Below are positions 1-8,545 of a stretch of 22,226 bases of DNA, one piece after another (position 1 is the first letter of the stretch; each line of letters starts with the position of its first letter). A model generated the notes under the pieces. That model did not search any database. It was not told the origin of the DNA and saw nothing but the letters and a program-made list of their open reading frames with translations. The translations under genes and the position numbers were made by a program. Source of the DNA: Actinomortierella ambigua (taxonomy: Eukaryota > Mortierellomycota > Mortierellomycetes > Mortierellales > Mortierellaceae); assembly GCA_016098155.1 (NCBI GenBank), contig JAAAJB010000571.1, forward strand, positions 1 through 22,226. Reading direction: 5' to 3'.

Positions 1-19
1 GGCCGAGGGATACGAGTAG

Positions 20-94
20 TGCTCTCTCTCTCTCTCCCTCTCTCTCCCTCTCTCTTCCTCTCTCTCCGTCTCTCTCTTTTTTTTTTTTTTTTTT
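20..94. repeat. CT-rich microsatellite followed by poly-T tract
   Basis: An imperfect (CT)n run interrupted by CCT units passes directly into an uninterrupted run of T. It is a simple repeat with no coding potential. Confidence 0.9.
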
Positions 95-1568
95 ACTGCT
101 TGGGAAAAAAATAGGATGATTTTTTTATCGCCTCGTTTCTACTCTTGGCAGTATTTCATGATACCTACTCAGCATGCAATGCAATGCATCCACACATCTA
201 TCCATCCATCCTCCCTTCCTCCCCCCTTCCCCATCTTTGTGGATCCTTCCACCCCCGCAGCTATTTTTTCCCTTGGGATTTTTACACACAAACAGCACCA
301 CATCCATCGTGTTTGATTCAGCCCTGTCTGTCCCCCTTGTTGAATCAGACGGTTACGAAACTCCCTCTCCCTGTTTGTGTTCAACTATTATTTTTTTTTC
401 GACAGAGAAGACAAAGGTGTGTTTGTTTGTTTGTAATCTCTCTCGAATAGAAAATTTTGAGGGTGAGAAAAATGAAAAAGGGTCAAGGGCGGGAATAAAG
501 AGAGTGGATACCGATTGTGGGCGAAGCGAAAGAGGCACCGAACAAGGGTAAGGAGGGGGGGGGGGAGAGGAGGAGAGAGGATGGAAACCGAAGAAAGGTA
601 ACGGCAAACCTTGTTGGACCTTGTGGTCAGGGCGGGTAGGCCAAACATCCAAGTGTTTTTTTTTTCGGGACAGCTCTGTTTTTCCCTGGAGCATTCTTGG
701 TGGTGGGAGGAGGTGTTGTTTGTGGGTTTCGTAAGGTTCTATGAGGAGCAAGTTGGAGACGGCAAAAGAAAAAGATTGATAACGATCAACTCAAACCATC
801 CAGGGCCCTTCCTTCCCCCACACTCACAATCTTCATCGTCTTCATCGCTATCATCACTATCTATTGTTGGCAGGAAGAGAGAAAGGTGTTTGTGGGCGTC
901 GGGATTCGGAAGGCAAAAAAAAAATGGTGTGTCTTGACCAGCAGGGTGCTGGCAAGGATAGGGTCAGCCAGTGGCGCATACGTGGTAGATATCGTGCGAG
1001 ACGCTGATTTGGCAATTCAGGCACAATCAGCGAGCAAATGGAATGATCACTCCAACAGTGATGATACTTATCGTGTGTCGGCCCTTATACCCTCTCCCGT
1101 TTCTTTGGCCATTGAGACATGCTGACACCTTTGACATCCCTGATCATCTCTGATCTTGCAACACAAGAGAGATAGCCTGGCCATCTCCTTTGTCTGCTGT
1201 GCAAGGGAGAGAGCGAAAGGCGATGACATTTCCCGAGAGAACGCGTAAAAAAAAACAATTGTGCATTGCGAATTCCAATTATTCTGAGAAAAAAAGAAGC
1301 CGTGCACTTTGCACAAGGCTTTCCTTATTGAAGAGAATAGCCCAGTCGCAACAACAAAGTCGAGGATTGGTGCATAGCCCAGCATCAATGGTGGTGCAAA
1401 GGGTGGGACAAGGGAACGGGCATGGATCACAAAGGGCCAGCACGAAAGAGGGTGAGGGGTGAGGGGTGTTAAGCAATCAAGCTTGCACGCGTTCTCTTCG
1501 TGTTTGTTTCCCACACTCTTTCACTACGTAGTAGAATGACTACCTTTTTCATTCATCAGCTTCATCCT

Positions 1569-1632
1569 CACACACACACACGTACACACCTACACGCATA
1601 TACACATACACACCCACACGCCCCTACACGCA
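1569..1632. repeat. Imperfect CA microsatellite
   Basis: Alternating CA units interrupted by CG, TA and CCT. It lies in the gene-free left region. Confidence 0.85.
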
Positions 1633-2355
1633 CGCAATGCTCGGCGCTCCTTTCGCCGCGTCTTCCTCCCTCCCCCTCCTCTCCATACCTTCTTTGTCAC
1701 TCTTTTTACCCTCAAACACGCAGCTAAGCAGAGAGTATCGAGTTTGTTGTTTGTCACACTTTCGATCACACGGTTACGTCCTAAAGCTACATAGTCTGTT
1801 TGTGCACTGTAACCTACAGTTACCACACTGCTAGTCTATCCTTCCACGCCAAAGCGGGAATGCATCATCACACGCTTCACCCTCATGGCTTCTCTCTCAC
1901 ACACACACCTCGTGGCGTGCTTTCCTTCTCCCTCTCCCTGTCACTGGGTTCCTTCCCCCCCCCTAGCCCCTGAATGAACCCGTTTATCTGCAATTTGGTT
2001 CTCGCTCACAGACCTCATGCACGAAAAAAAACACATGATTGTTTAAATGGCCGCTTTGCTGTTCTTGAAAAAAAAAAGAGGAAAGCTGCATTATCGTGTG
2101 ATAATGAAAAGGCTTTCTGAGTGCAGTGCAGTGCCAACCTGAAGGGGAGAAGAGAGGGGATTGGGATTGAGGTCGAGGGTTCATCACCAACCTTAATCCA
2201 TTCATGCAGATAAACGGATTTTTCCCATCCGTTCTTTTTTCTTTTTTGGGTTTCCTTTTGCCGTGCCTAGACCGCCATACAGAAAAGACTAACACGCCCT
2301 ATTTATTATTGCATTTCAATAGACACCACATCCCAAGGTCGCCAAGTCACTTACA

Positions 2356-3995
2356 ATGGACCGCACTCCGACTGCTATGTCATGGGCACCCAACAGCAAA
2401 TATCTCGCCGTCAACTTGGGACGGAAAGGCGAGCAAGTGGGTTATGCACAATATCTCGTTGTCATCGTGGATGTCGAGGTATGTCTCATTCAGGATTAGC
2501 GTGTTTTTTTTCTCTGCTTCTCAGCGACGTCAACCCTTCTTCCATCGACTGCTGTGCACATTGTTTTTATTTGCTGTTGTGAAACTCATACATTTGTTCA
2601 CCCTCGGGGTCACTCGACAACAACAACAACAAATGATCTTTGATAATAGACATCGGAAACAGTAGCCAGAATCTCCCATCCCTCCGAGTCCAAGTGTTCA
2701 AGTGGCGTGGGGTGGTTTCCCAATTCTGACCGCGTCGTCACAGTGAGTCTCGACGGTCTCTTCTGTGTTTGGGTAAGCACCTCTCTTTGTGTCCAAATCT
2801 TCAACCTTGCAATCCAAGGCTTATCTTCCAAGAAAAAAAAAAAGTTTTGTTACTGAACGCAAGTTAATTTTCGTTGATGGGTGATTATAGAGTCCAACGG
2901 GTGAACTTCTCGAGAAGTACGAATACCCTGAGCACCAGATCGCCAATCTATGGATGGTGAGGGATCATGAGGTGGCGATGTTTGCGACTATGACTGATGA
3001 AGTCTATGTCTTTGACATGTCGCCCAATGTTGCTCACGAGCATCGTCTAAGGTACTACCATTGGCGGCTAAATGTTGTGTGTTTGTAGACGTATTGATAG
3101 AGACCGACTTTTACTGACTTGGGGACTTTCTTTCTTATTTTTTTGTTATATGTATATATGTATGAACGGCGTATCTCAGATGCCTAGATAACTTGAGCAA
3201 CCAAGTGGTATCTTTTGCTTACCGAAGGGATAACATTGTTGCTCTGTCTGTAAAGGTGAGAAGAAGAGACTCTATTTTTTTTTATCTTTATTGAACGACA
3301 TGTACCTCCTGTTTCGTGATCTTATTCTGTTCAAGCTCAACCGCAAAGAGCTTTTTTTTCCCTTATGGTATCATCTGAACAAAAGTCACTTACCCAATAA
3401 GCTTTTGGCCTTTCTCCACACCCCACCCAAACCAGAGAGACCCCCAATTACCACGAAAGCCGCACATTCTCCTGTATAACTGGCAGACGATGACCTACAT
3501 ACGGACACTGGAGGCCGACACCTACGAGAACTACCACTTCATTATTTTGCCCTCATTTATCGGTCCCCAAGAAGAGTTGTTCGTCACTGGGTCCGAAAAT
3601 GGTCTTCTCCATGTCTGGGACGTGCAGTCGGGAGAGTTGATTCAGACTCTTGAAGGTCATTCCAAGCATGCTGGTGCTGTCGCTTACAACTTGGCCGAGC
3701 CTGGCATGATGGCCAGTTGCAGCGATGACAACCATGTCATTATGTAAGTTCTGAGCTGTCTATTGTCACCTGCCTGCCTTCCCTTTTTTTTTCTTCATCG
3801 CGATATTTTCCGCTTCTCTCACCATGATTATGAAAGAAGGAAACGCTAACCTTGCCTACTTTCTCAATCTATTTTTTTTCGCAATGAACCAGTTGGGTCA
3901 CCAAGGAGCTGAGCAGGAAATTGGAGGTGCTGGACCAGGAATATGCCAAGGAGCAGACGGTGTCCGTACCGCTCAACCTGAAGAAGGGCTGGTAG
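2356..3995 (+). CDS. WD40-repeat protein resembling the C-terminal half of WDR26/Gid7
   Basis: Six exons join in frame: 2356-2478, 2650-2772, 2891-3051, 3180-3255, 3436-3743, 3893-3995, giving 297 residues. All five introns are GT-AG and 118-180 nt. WD-type blades are visible: SWAPNSKYLAVNLG (9-22), GVGWFPNSDRVVTV (60-73), LFVTGSENGLLHVWD (209-223) and MMASCSDDNHVIIW (252-265). The order, including the blade of type W-x-P-[DN]-S/G-x-R-x-V-T near residue 62 and the final S-D-D-x-x-x-x-I-W, matches the end of WDR26/Gid7, the CTLH E3 ligase subunit that in yeast recruits gluconeogenic enzymes. The LisH-CTLH domains and first blades of that family are absent. The ATG at 2356 has a good context (ACAATGG), but the frame is open back to a splice acceptor at 2321-2322, so the true start may lie in an unseen upstream exon. 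The WD40 call is firm; the Gid7-type assignment is moderate. Confidence 0.72.
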
Positions 3996-5346
3996 ATCAT
4001 TCGAACTACTTCAGGCTTCCTGGCAGGTTGTTCGTCCTCCTCAGCTGCACCGCAATACCCCTTCCCTTCATACCTCCTCCCATGTCCACCTTTCATTGTT
4101 CACACAGCAGGTCACTTTTTCTTCCCCCTGGCTAGACAGTTGTGTTTTCTCAACAGCTCGCTGGAGATCTAAAAAGAATAACACCACCTACTTGCATCTT
4201 TTTCACATTTCCTATCCTTCTCCTCTGTATCCTTCTTATCTTTCCCGCCCTCTTGTACCAGTAGAATCCATATATAGCGCCTTTTTTTTTTCTTGGAACC
4301 CTTTTTTTCAGCAGAGATAAAGAACCGTTGGGCCACAAATCTATGAATATTTTCATTTGGGGTGTTGAGGTGGATGCGAAAGGACGACACATAGTCTGAA
4401 GCCAGTGGGGCCGATGCAAAACGAACGGTGAACCTTTTTTTTCCCTTGTTTGTAGTGCAATTACAGTCCACGGTGAGACTGAAGGATAGGGGGCGGCCAA
4501 AAAGACGGCATCCCGGTCCATACCTATCAGCTGGAGCGACAATCATCCTCCTGGCCCTATTCATGTGCCTTTCCCACACACACACACATGCATTTAACAT
4601 TTTGTATAACATACACTAACAAAACGCACCTTCTTCACTTACACAGCACCATCCCCTCACATACCCTCGGAATCCCCATCCCGCCCCCCCCCCACCTCCC
4701 GACGTTCAACTTAATCAGAATGAGATTGTCGGTCCAGATCCTTTCTCTCCGCCCTACGTTTAAGGGATGCAAGGTAAAGGACCGTTTCATACCTTTCAGT
4801 TGAAGCAGTGAAACAGATGGATAAAGCTGTGGGTAGCTATGGCTTTTCTTTCCTCGTCAACCAACATCCTGCCTTGGTACCTGAGTGTAGCCCCTGCTGA
4901 AAATCGTTTTTTTTCTTTCAGCTGGCTTCCAAGCACGGTGCCTTAGTTTGATACTCTTTTACCTACTCTCTCACTAGAAGGGCATGGGAGAAGTTGGATG
5001 GCCCGTGCTCCTTTTTTTTTTTGCAACTGCGCACACGAAGTTCAGTCTCGGGTGTCCCTTTTTTTTTCCTAGTCCAACAAATGTATGTGACCCTTATCCC
5101 TTTTTTTCAATTCTTCAACATTTTGGTCTACTTTAGTAGTCTACATGAGCAAGAACAGCACTTGTCTTTATCGTGATCAACTGTTGAATACGACCAAAGA
5201 GGGGTAAGGTAGGGTAGGGTAGTTGGAGCGGAAAAAAAAGAACGCTTCTCCTATCACTGCTTGCCATCGCTTTCGGTCGAAGGAGCCTGAGCAGGGGCAG
5301 CACCTGATAAAAGTTGAAATAAAGGGTATAGAAAAAAAAAAACTGT
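3996..5346. other. Intergenic, no gene recognised
   Basis: This is the 3' flank of the WD40 gene and the 3' flank of the convergent cysteine-rich gene. It contains many T runs, a run of C at about 4681-4692, and a GGGTA-like G-rich patch near 5202-5222. Open frames on both strands are rich in S, H, P and F from pyrimidine tracts and look like noise. Two similar 25-nt segments occur at 4513-4537 and 4782-4806. Confidence 0.55.
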
Positions 5347-5836
5347 CTAAGCAATTGGTGCTTGAATGGTCTTTTCCATCGAGGTAGACATGTTCACGTC
5401 ATGGGATTGAACAATGCACGATCCCGAACCTTCGCGAGGGCAAACACACTGCTGCTCCTTGGGGACGTCGCGCATCACCTGCTCAACATGCTAAAAAAAA
5501 AAAAAATAGGTCGGAGGAGAAAGGTCATTGTTTAGCGCACGAAAAGGTGGACTATCACCTTTTCCAATAGACGTTCTATCTACGCCATTTAGCACTACTT
5601 ACCATGCCGCAGCCGCGCCAGGTCTTGTTGAATTAGTTCATACCATCGGAGAAACGGGGGTAAGGGAGGTTAGTAAGATAACGGTTATCGTACTGACGAT
5701 AATGCGGGAGATAGACAAAAAGATTATCGGTTGGGGGGGGGGGGCGAACATAGTATGCAGGGGACGGGGGGGCGGGACACGGGAGGAGTCCTATTACCGT
5801 CTTTCCACAGTTGTTGCACTTGACAGCGTAGCACAT
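5347..5836 (-). CDS. Small cysteine-rich fungal protein, 67 residues, function unknown
   Basis: Three exons on the minus strand, 5836-5798, 5623-5603 and 5490-5347, join in phase 0 with GT-AG introns of 174 and 112 nt. The product has C2, a CxxC pair at 7-10 in KCNNCGKT, then TWRGCGMHVEQVM (14-26), VPKEQQCVC (29-37) and C45. The CxxC, C18 and CxC (35-37) spacing suggests a small zinc-binding fold. From memory, many fungi encode short proteins with CGKTTWxGCGxHxxxVM...VPxxxxCxC, and I know of no assigned function. The middle exon is only 21 nt (TWRGCGM), but it restores the continuous family motif, which strongly supports the model. The start at 5836 is the first ATG in the open frame. A TATATAA-like sequence at about 5949-5955 lies roughly 110 bp upstream. 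Confidence 0.8.
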
Positions 5837-6656
5837 GATGATGAGTAATGAAGGAAAGATGAATGTGGATGAATGTAGAAATGTACCCAAAGGTAAAAAA
5901 ATGTCACACGGAAAAATAAAAGTTGAGTGTCCGAGGGAGTGAGCTGTTATATAAATTACGATCTACACCCGTTATCCTGCAAGAGCCTCACATTGCCGCG
6001 TCATTCACACGCCTTGTCTTGAACCTTGCAAGCCAGATCTCGATCGGGCAGGGGGGCGACAAAGACGACGACGATCGCGATTCGCCGGTTCCCGGCTTTT
6101 CGGATAAAAATGGCCTTTCGGTAAAAGCAACAGTGCCTTCTTTCTCTCTCCGCTTCCACGCTTCTAGCAGCCTACAGGAGGAAAGGACGGAAGGGGAGAG
6201 ACAAATAACTCTCCGAGTTTCCTGGCCATCTTGTTATTTTCTTTTCCCCAATCAACGTATCCCACGTCCTGAAGTAGAACAACCTCTTTCAAAAAGTATG
6301 TGCGACCAGTTGGCGAATGGAGCATTCCGCCTGTCTGGAATCAACTTGATTTGCCAACAGAAAATTCAACGTTGTTTTGTGATCGATGCTTTAAATTCCT
6401 CTTTCTACGTCCAACAGCATGACTTTTGACAAAGAACAAGAGAGAAAGCTCAGGGAAGCGGATAAATCTGTTTGCATGGCAATGCTTTTATGGTACAGCG
6501 GTTTATTGAGTCAATGAAGACAGGTGGGGGGCATAGAACAACGACTCAAATGTGGTATGAAGCAAAGAAAGGAGGTATGATACAAACAGAAAAAGAAAGA
6601 AAAAAAATTTACAAGTGTTCTGGTCAACACTTTTTCGCGTCCTCCCAAAAAGTATT
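5837..6656. other. Intergenic: promoter side of the cysteine-rich gene and 3' flank of eL8
   Basis: I recognise no gene. A 168-codon plus-strand open frame (5923-6429) begins with TTG rather than ATG and shows no family features. A GC-rich, CpG-containing patch lies at about 6040-6110. The left end should carry the promoter of the minus-strand cysteine-rich gene. The right end carries the 3' UTR of eL8, with a minus-strand AATAAA at 6502-6507. Confidence 0.5.
6502..6507 (-). promoter_or_regulatory. Probable polyadenylation signal of eL8
   Basis: Reading AATAAA on the minus strand, about 150 nt beyond the eL8 stop. The hexamer is seen directly; its use is inferred from its position. Confidence 0.45.
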
Positions 6657-8010
6657 TTACTTGGGGAGGATGGAAGCCTGAGCAGCCTTGACGCGCTTGG
6701 CCAGCTTGATCTGGGACTTGTGGCCAAGGACACCGGTGGACCACTTGGTGTGATCCTTGGTCTTCTCGGAGAAGTTGGTCTTGATGGCCGAGATGACATC
6801 GGCAAGCTCCTTCTTGTCCGCATCGTGGATCTCGGTGAAGACAACAGCGGTGGCGGTGCGCTTGTGGATCAGGGCACCCAGACGGGCACGGCCGTTCACC
6901 AACACGTATGGCACGCCCATCTTCTTGCACAGAGCGGGCATCCACAGCACCAGCTCAATGGGGTCGACATCGCGAGCGATCACGACCAGCTGGGCCTTCT
7001 TGGCCTCGATCAAGGCCGTGACGTGGTTCAGACCATACTTGAGGACCTTGGGCTTCTTGGTCGCGTCCAGGGGCTTGCCCTCAGCCTTCTTGGCGGCCTG
7101 CTCCGTCAGACGCTTCTTCTTCTCGGCCTTGGTCTCGGGGCGGTACTTGGCAGCCAGCTTGAAGATCTGGGTGGCGGTGTTCTTGTCCAGGGGCTGGTTG
7201 AACTGGTTCAGGGTGGGGGGCACCTTGAGACGCTGGCTCAGGATGCGCTTCTGGCGCTGCAGACGGACATACTCGGGCCACTTGATGTAGCGCGACAGGT
7301 CACGGGCAGGCTGAAGGTCCGAACCAATGCCAAAGTTCTTGGGGGTCTTCTCAATCAAGGGGTTGACAGGGGTCTTGGCCACCGCCTTCTTGGCGCCAAA
7401 GGGGGAAGAAGCAGGCTTCTTGGTGACAGTCTTCTTAGGGGCTGGGGGCTGTTATAAGTCATGGACCAAGTTGAGAGGAAACAAAAAATTCATGTAAGAA
7501 TATGAACTTTTTAAGAATTGCTTCTCAACTCTTTTGGAGTGGTCTAAAAGGATGGGAATCACCCGAGGGTGATTCACCTTCCAGAAACAGCATTGGTTAT
7601 AGTGGACCTTGTTGGTCGGAACAGATGCCCTGCAGGCACCAAGTCATTGAGAGAAAAAAAGATCTCTCGACAAGGGCTGCCACGCTGGGCACTGTCGACC
7701 AACGGCAGTTGAACAGAAAGCAGAGATAATATGAACCTTTGAAAGAGAAATGTGTTTTGACAGGCAACGCTGAACTAGATTGCTGGATCAAGACCAGACA
7801 ATCTGAGCTTACTTCAGGTACCATCACATTCTCGGTTGCATGCACTCTGGCCATTCAATGCAGTCCGGGCGAGGAGGAGGAGGGTAGGGGAGAGGAAGGA
7901 GGCGCCTTGTCGTACTAGACGATCAATGGGTCTCGAGGGGAAAGGGCAAGATGGATGGATGGTGGATAGATGGATGGATGGATGGATATAGGGTGGTCTA
8001 TGCTTACCAT
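6657..8010 (-). CDS. RPL8: 60S ribosomal protein eL8 (L7a/L8)
   Basis: This is a large-subunit ribosomal protein, 264 residues (yeast 256, human 266). The main exon is 7448-6657; the first coding exon is only the ATG at 8010-8008, in CCCACCATG|GTAAGC, followed by a 559-nt GT-AG intron. The mature start is then [12 protein letters not shown]. Family hallmarks are [14 protein letters not shown] (about 34-47), [41 protein letters not shown], and the L7Ae core including [28 protein letters not shown] and [12 protein letters not shown]. Codons end strongly in C or G, as expected for a highly expressed gene, in contrast to the flanking noncoding DNA. An E-box CACGTG lies about 105 bp upstream of the ATG. 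The gene lies downstream of the sugar transporter on the same strand. Confidence 0.97.
7449..8007 (-). other. Long first intron of eL8
   Basis: 559 nt, beginning GTAAGC directly after the start codon and ending TTATAACAG. It contains an (ATGG)n-like tract at about 7949-7986 and a perfect 8-bp inverted repeat around 7565. I looked for a box C/D snoRNA on the sense strand because eL8/L7a introns host them in some eukaryotes. I found no paired C and D boxes. Confidence 0.85.
7949..7988. repeat. ATGG/GGAT microsatellite
   Basis: Repeated GATG units with a few interruptions, inside the first intron of eL8. Confidence 0.85.
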
Positions 8011-8545
8011 GGTGGGAAAATCCTCAAGAAAAATTGACAAGGAGAGAGGAGGAAACCAATTGGTCTTGGGCCCATCTCCTTGAAATACCCCAACTCTCCC
8101 AACTCTTCACCACACGTGATCTTGTTGTGATGTGCAGTATTGCATCTCCGCCCTTTGTTCCTTCCTTGTCACACCTTCACCCTCTGTGCAGCATGCCCCT
8201 GGGGGAACAGGGGAGAACGAAACATTGCATGGGCTACCAAAGCGGATGCTTGCATGGCCATGCTTTGAAGCATAGGGACCCTTTCTTGCAAATCTTCCAA
8301 TCTTGCGCAAAGGCCACCTTTGCACTTTCAACTCCTCCACGAAGATGTACCCAACCTGGAAGTCTAAAAACCGTCCAAAGCTCATTCGATACCAAAACCT
8401 TCTTTCCCCCTTCATAAAGTCCGCACCATGTTTACAGCAGACAAAGTAGCTTTTTCATTGCCACGGAATCAAAAGAGTACTACACAAATATCAAAAGAGA
8501 AATCAAGAGAGGGAGAGAGAGATGAGAGTAGACGCTCCCTTACGC
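8011..8545. other. Intergenic: eL8 promoter and sugar transporter 3' flank
   Basis: This lies between the stop of the transporter and the ATG of eL8, both on the minus strand. I recognise no gene; the plus-strand open frame at 8034-8417 has no family features. A CACGTG E-box at 8113-8118 lies about 105 bp before the eL8 ATG and is the only promoter-like motif I can point to. Confidence 0.5.
8113..8118. promoter_or_regulatory. CACGTG E-box upstream of eL8
   Basis: A palindromic bHLH/Cbf1-type site about 105 bp upstream of the eL8 start. The motif is seen directly. A role is inference only, since a 6-bp site can occur by chance. Confidence 0.3.

Larger units (their letters stand above)
1..2322. 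other. No gene recognised; low-complexity 5' region
   Basis: I see no convincing coding exon on either strand across this 2.3 kb. Open frames are short, composed of simple sequence, and match no family I know. The stretch holds a CT-rich then poly-T tract at about 20-94, several A or T runs of 7-10 bases, and an imperfect CA repeat at about 1569-1632. A branch-point-like GACTAACA and a pyrimidine-rich TTTCAATAG lie at about 2288-2322, just before the first WD40 exon. At least the last part is therefore probably intron or 5' leader of that gene. Upstream exons of the WD40 gene could be hidden here, but I could not find them. Confidence 0.5.

Noticed and set aside
1068..1514. 148-codon minus-strand frame in the left gap
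   Set aside because: No family resemblance and composition like surrounding noncoding DNA.
4150..4612. 130- and 147-codon minus-strand frames after the WD40 gene
   Set aside because: They overlap each other in different frames, are rich in K, R and F from A/T runs, and contain no motif.
5202..5222. GGGTA-type repeat as a telomere-like tract
   Set aside because: Only about three short units, not a telomeric array.
5923..6429. 168-codon plus-strand frame between the cysteine-rich gene and eL8
   Set aside because: It starts with TTG, has no domain or splice context, and covers the expected promoter of the cysteine-rich gene and the eL8 3' flank.
6615..7457. 280-codon plus-strand open frame
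   Set aside because: It lies exactly antisense to eL8, and its Leu/Gly/Val/Asp-rich product is the mirror of the eL8 C/G-ending codons.
7449..8007. Box C/D snoRNA in the eL8 intron
   Set aside because: A TGTGATGG near-C-box occurs, but the only CTGA lies directly beside it, and no second D box with a guide region follows.
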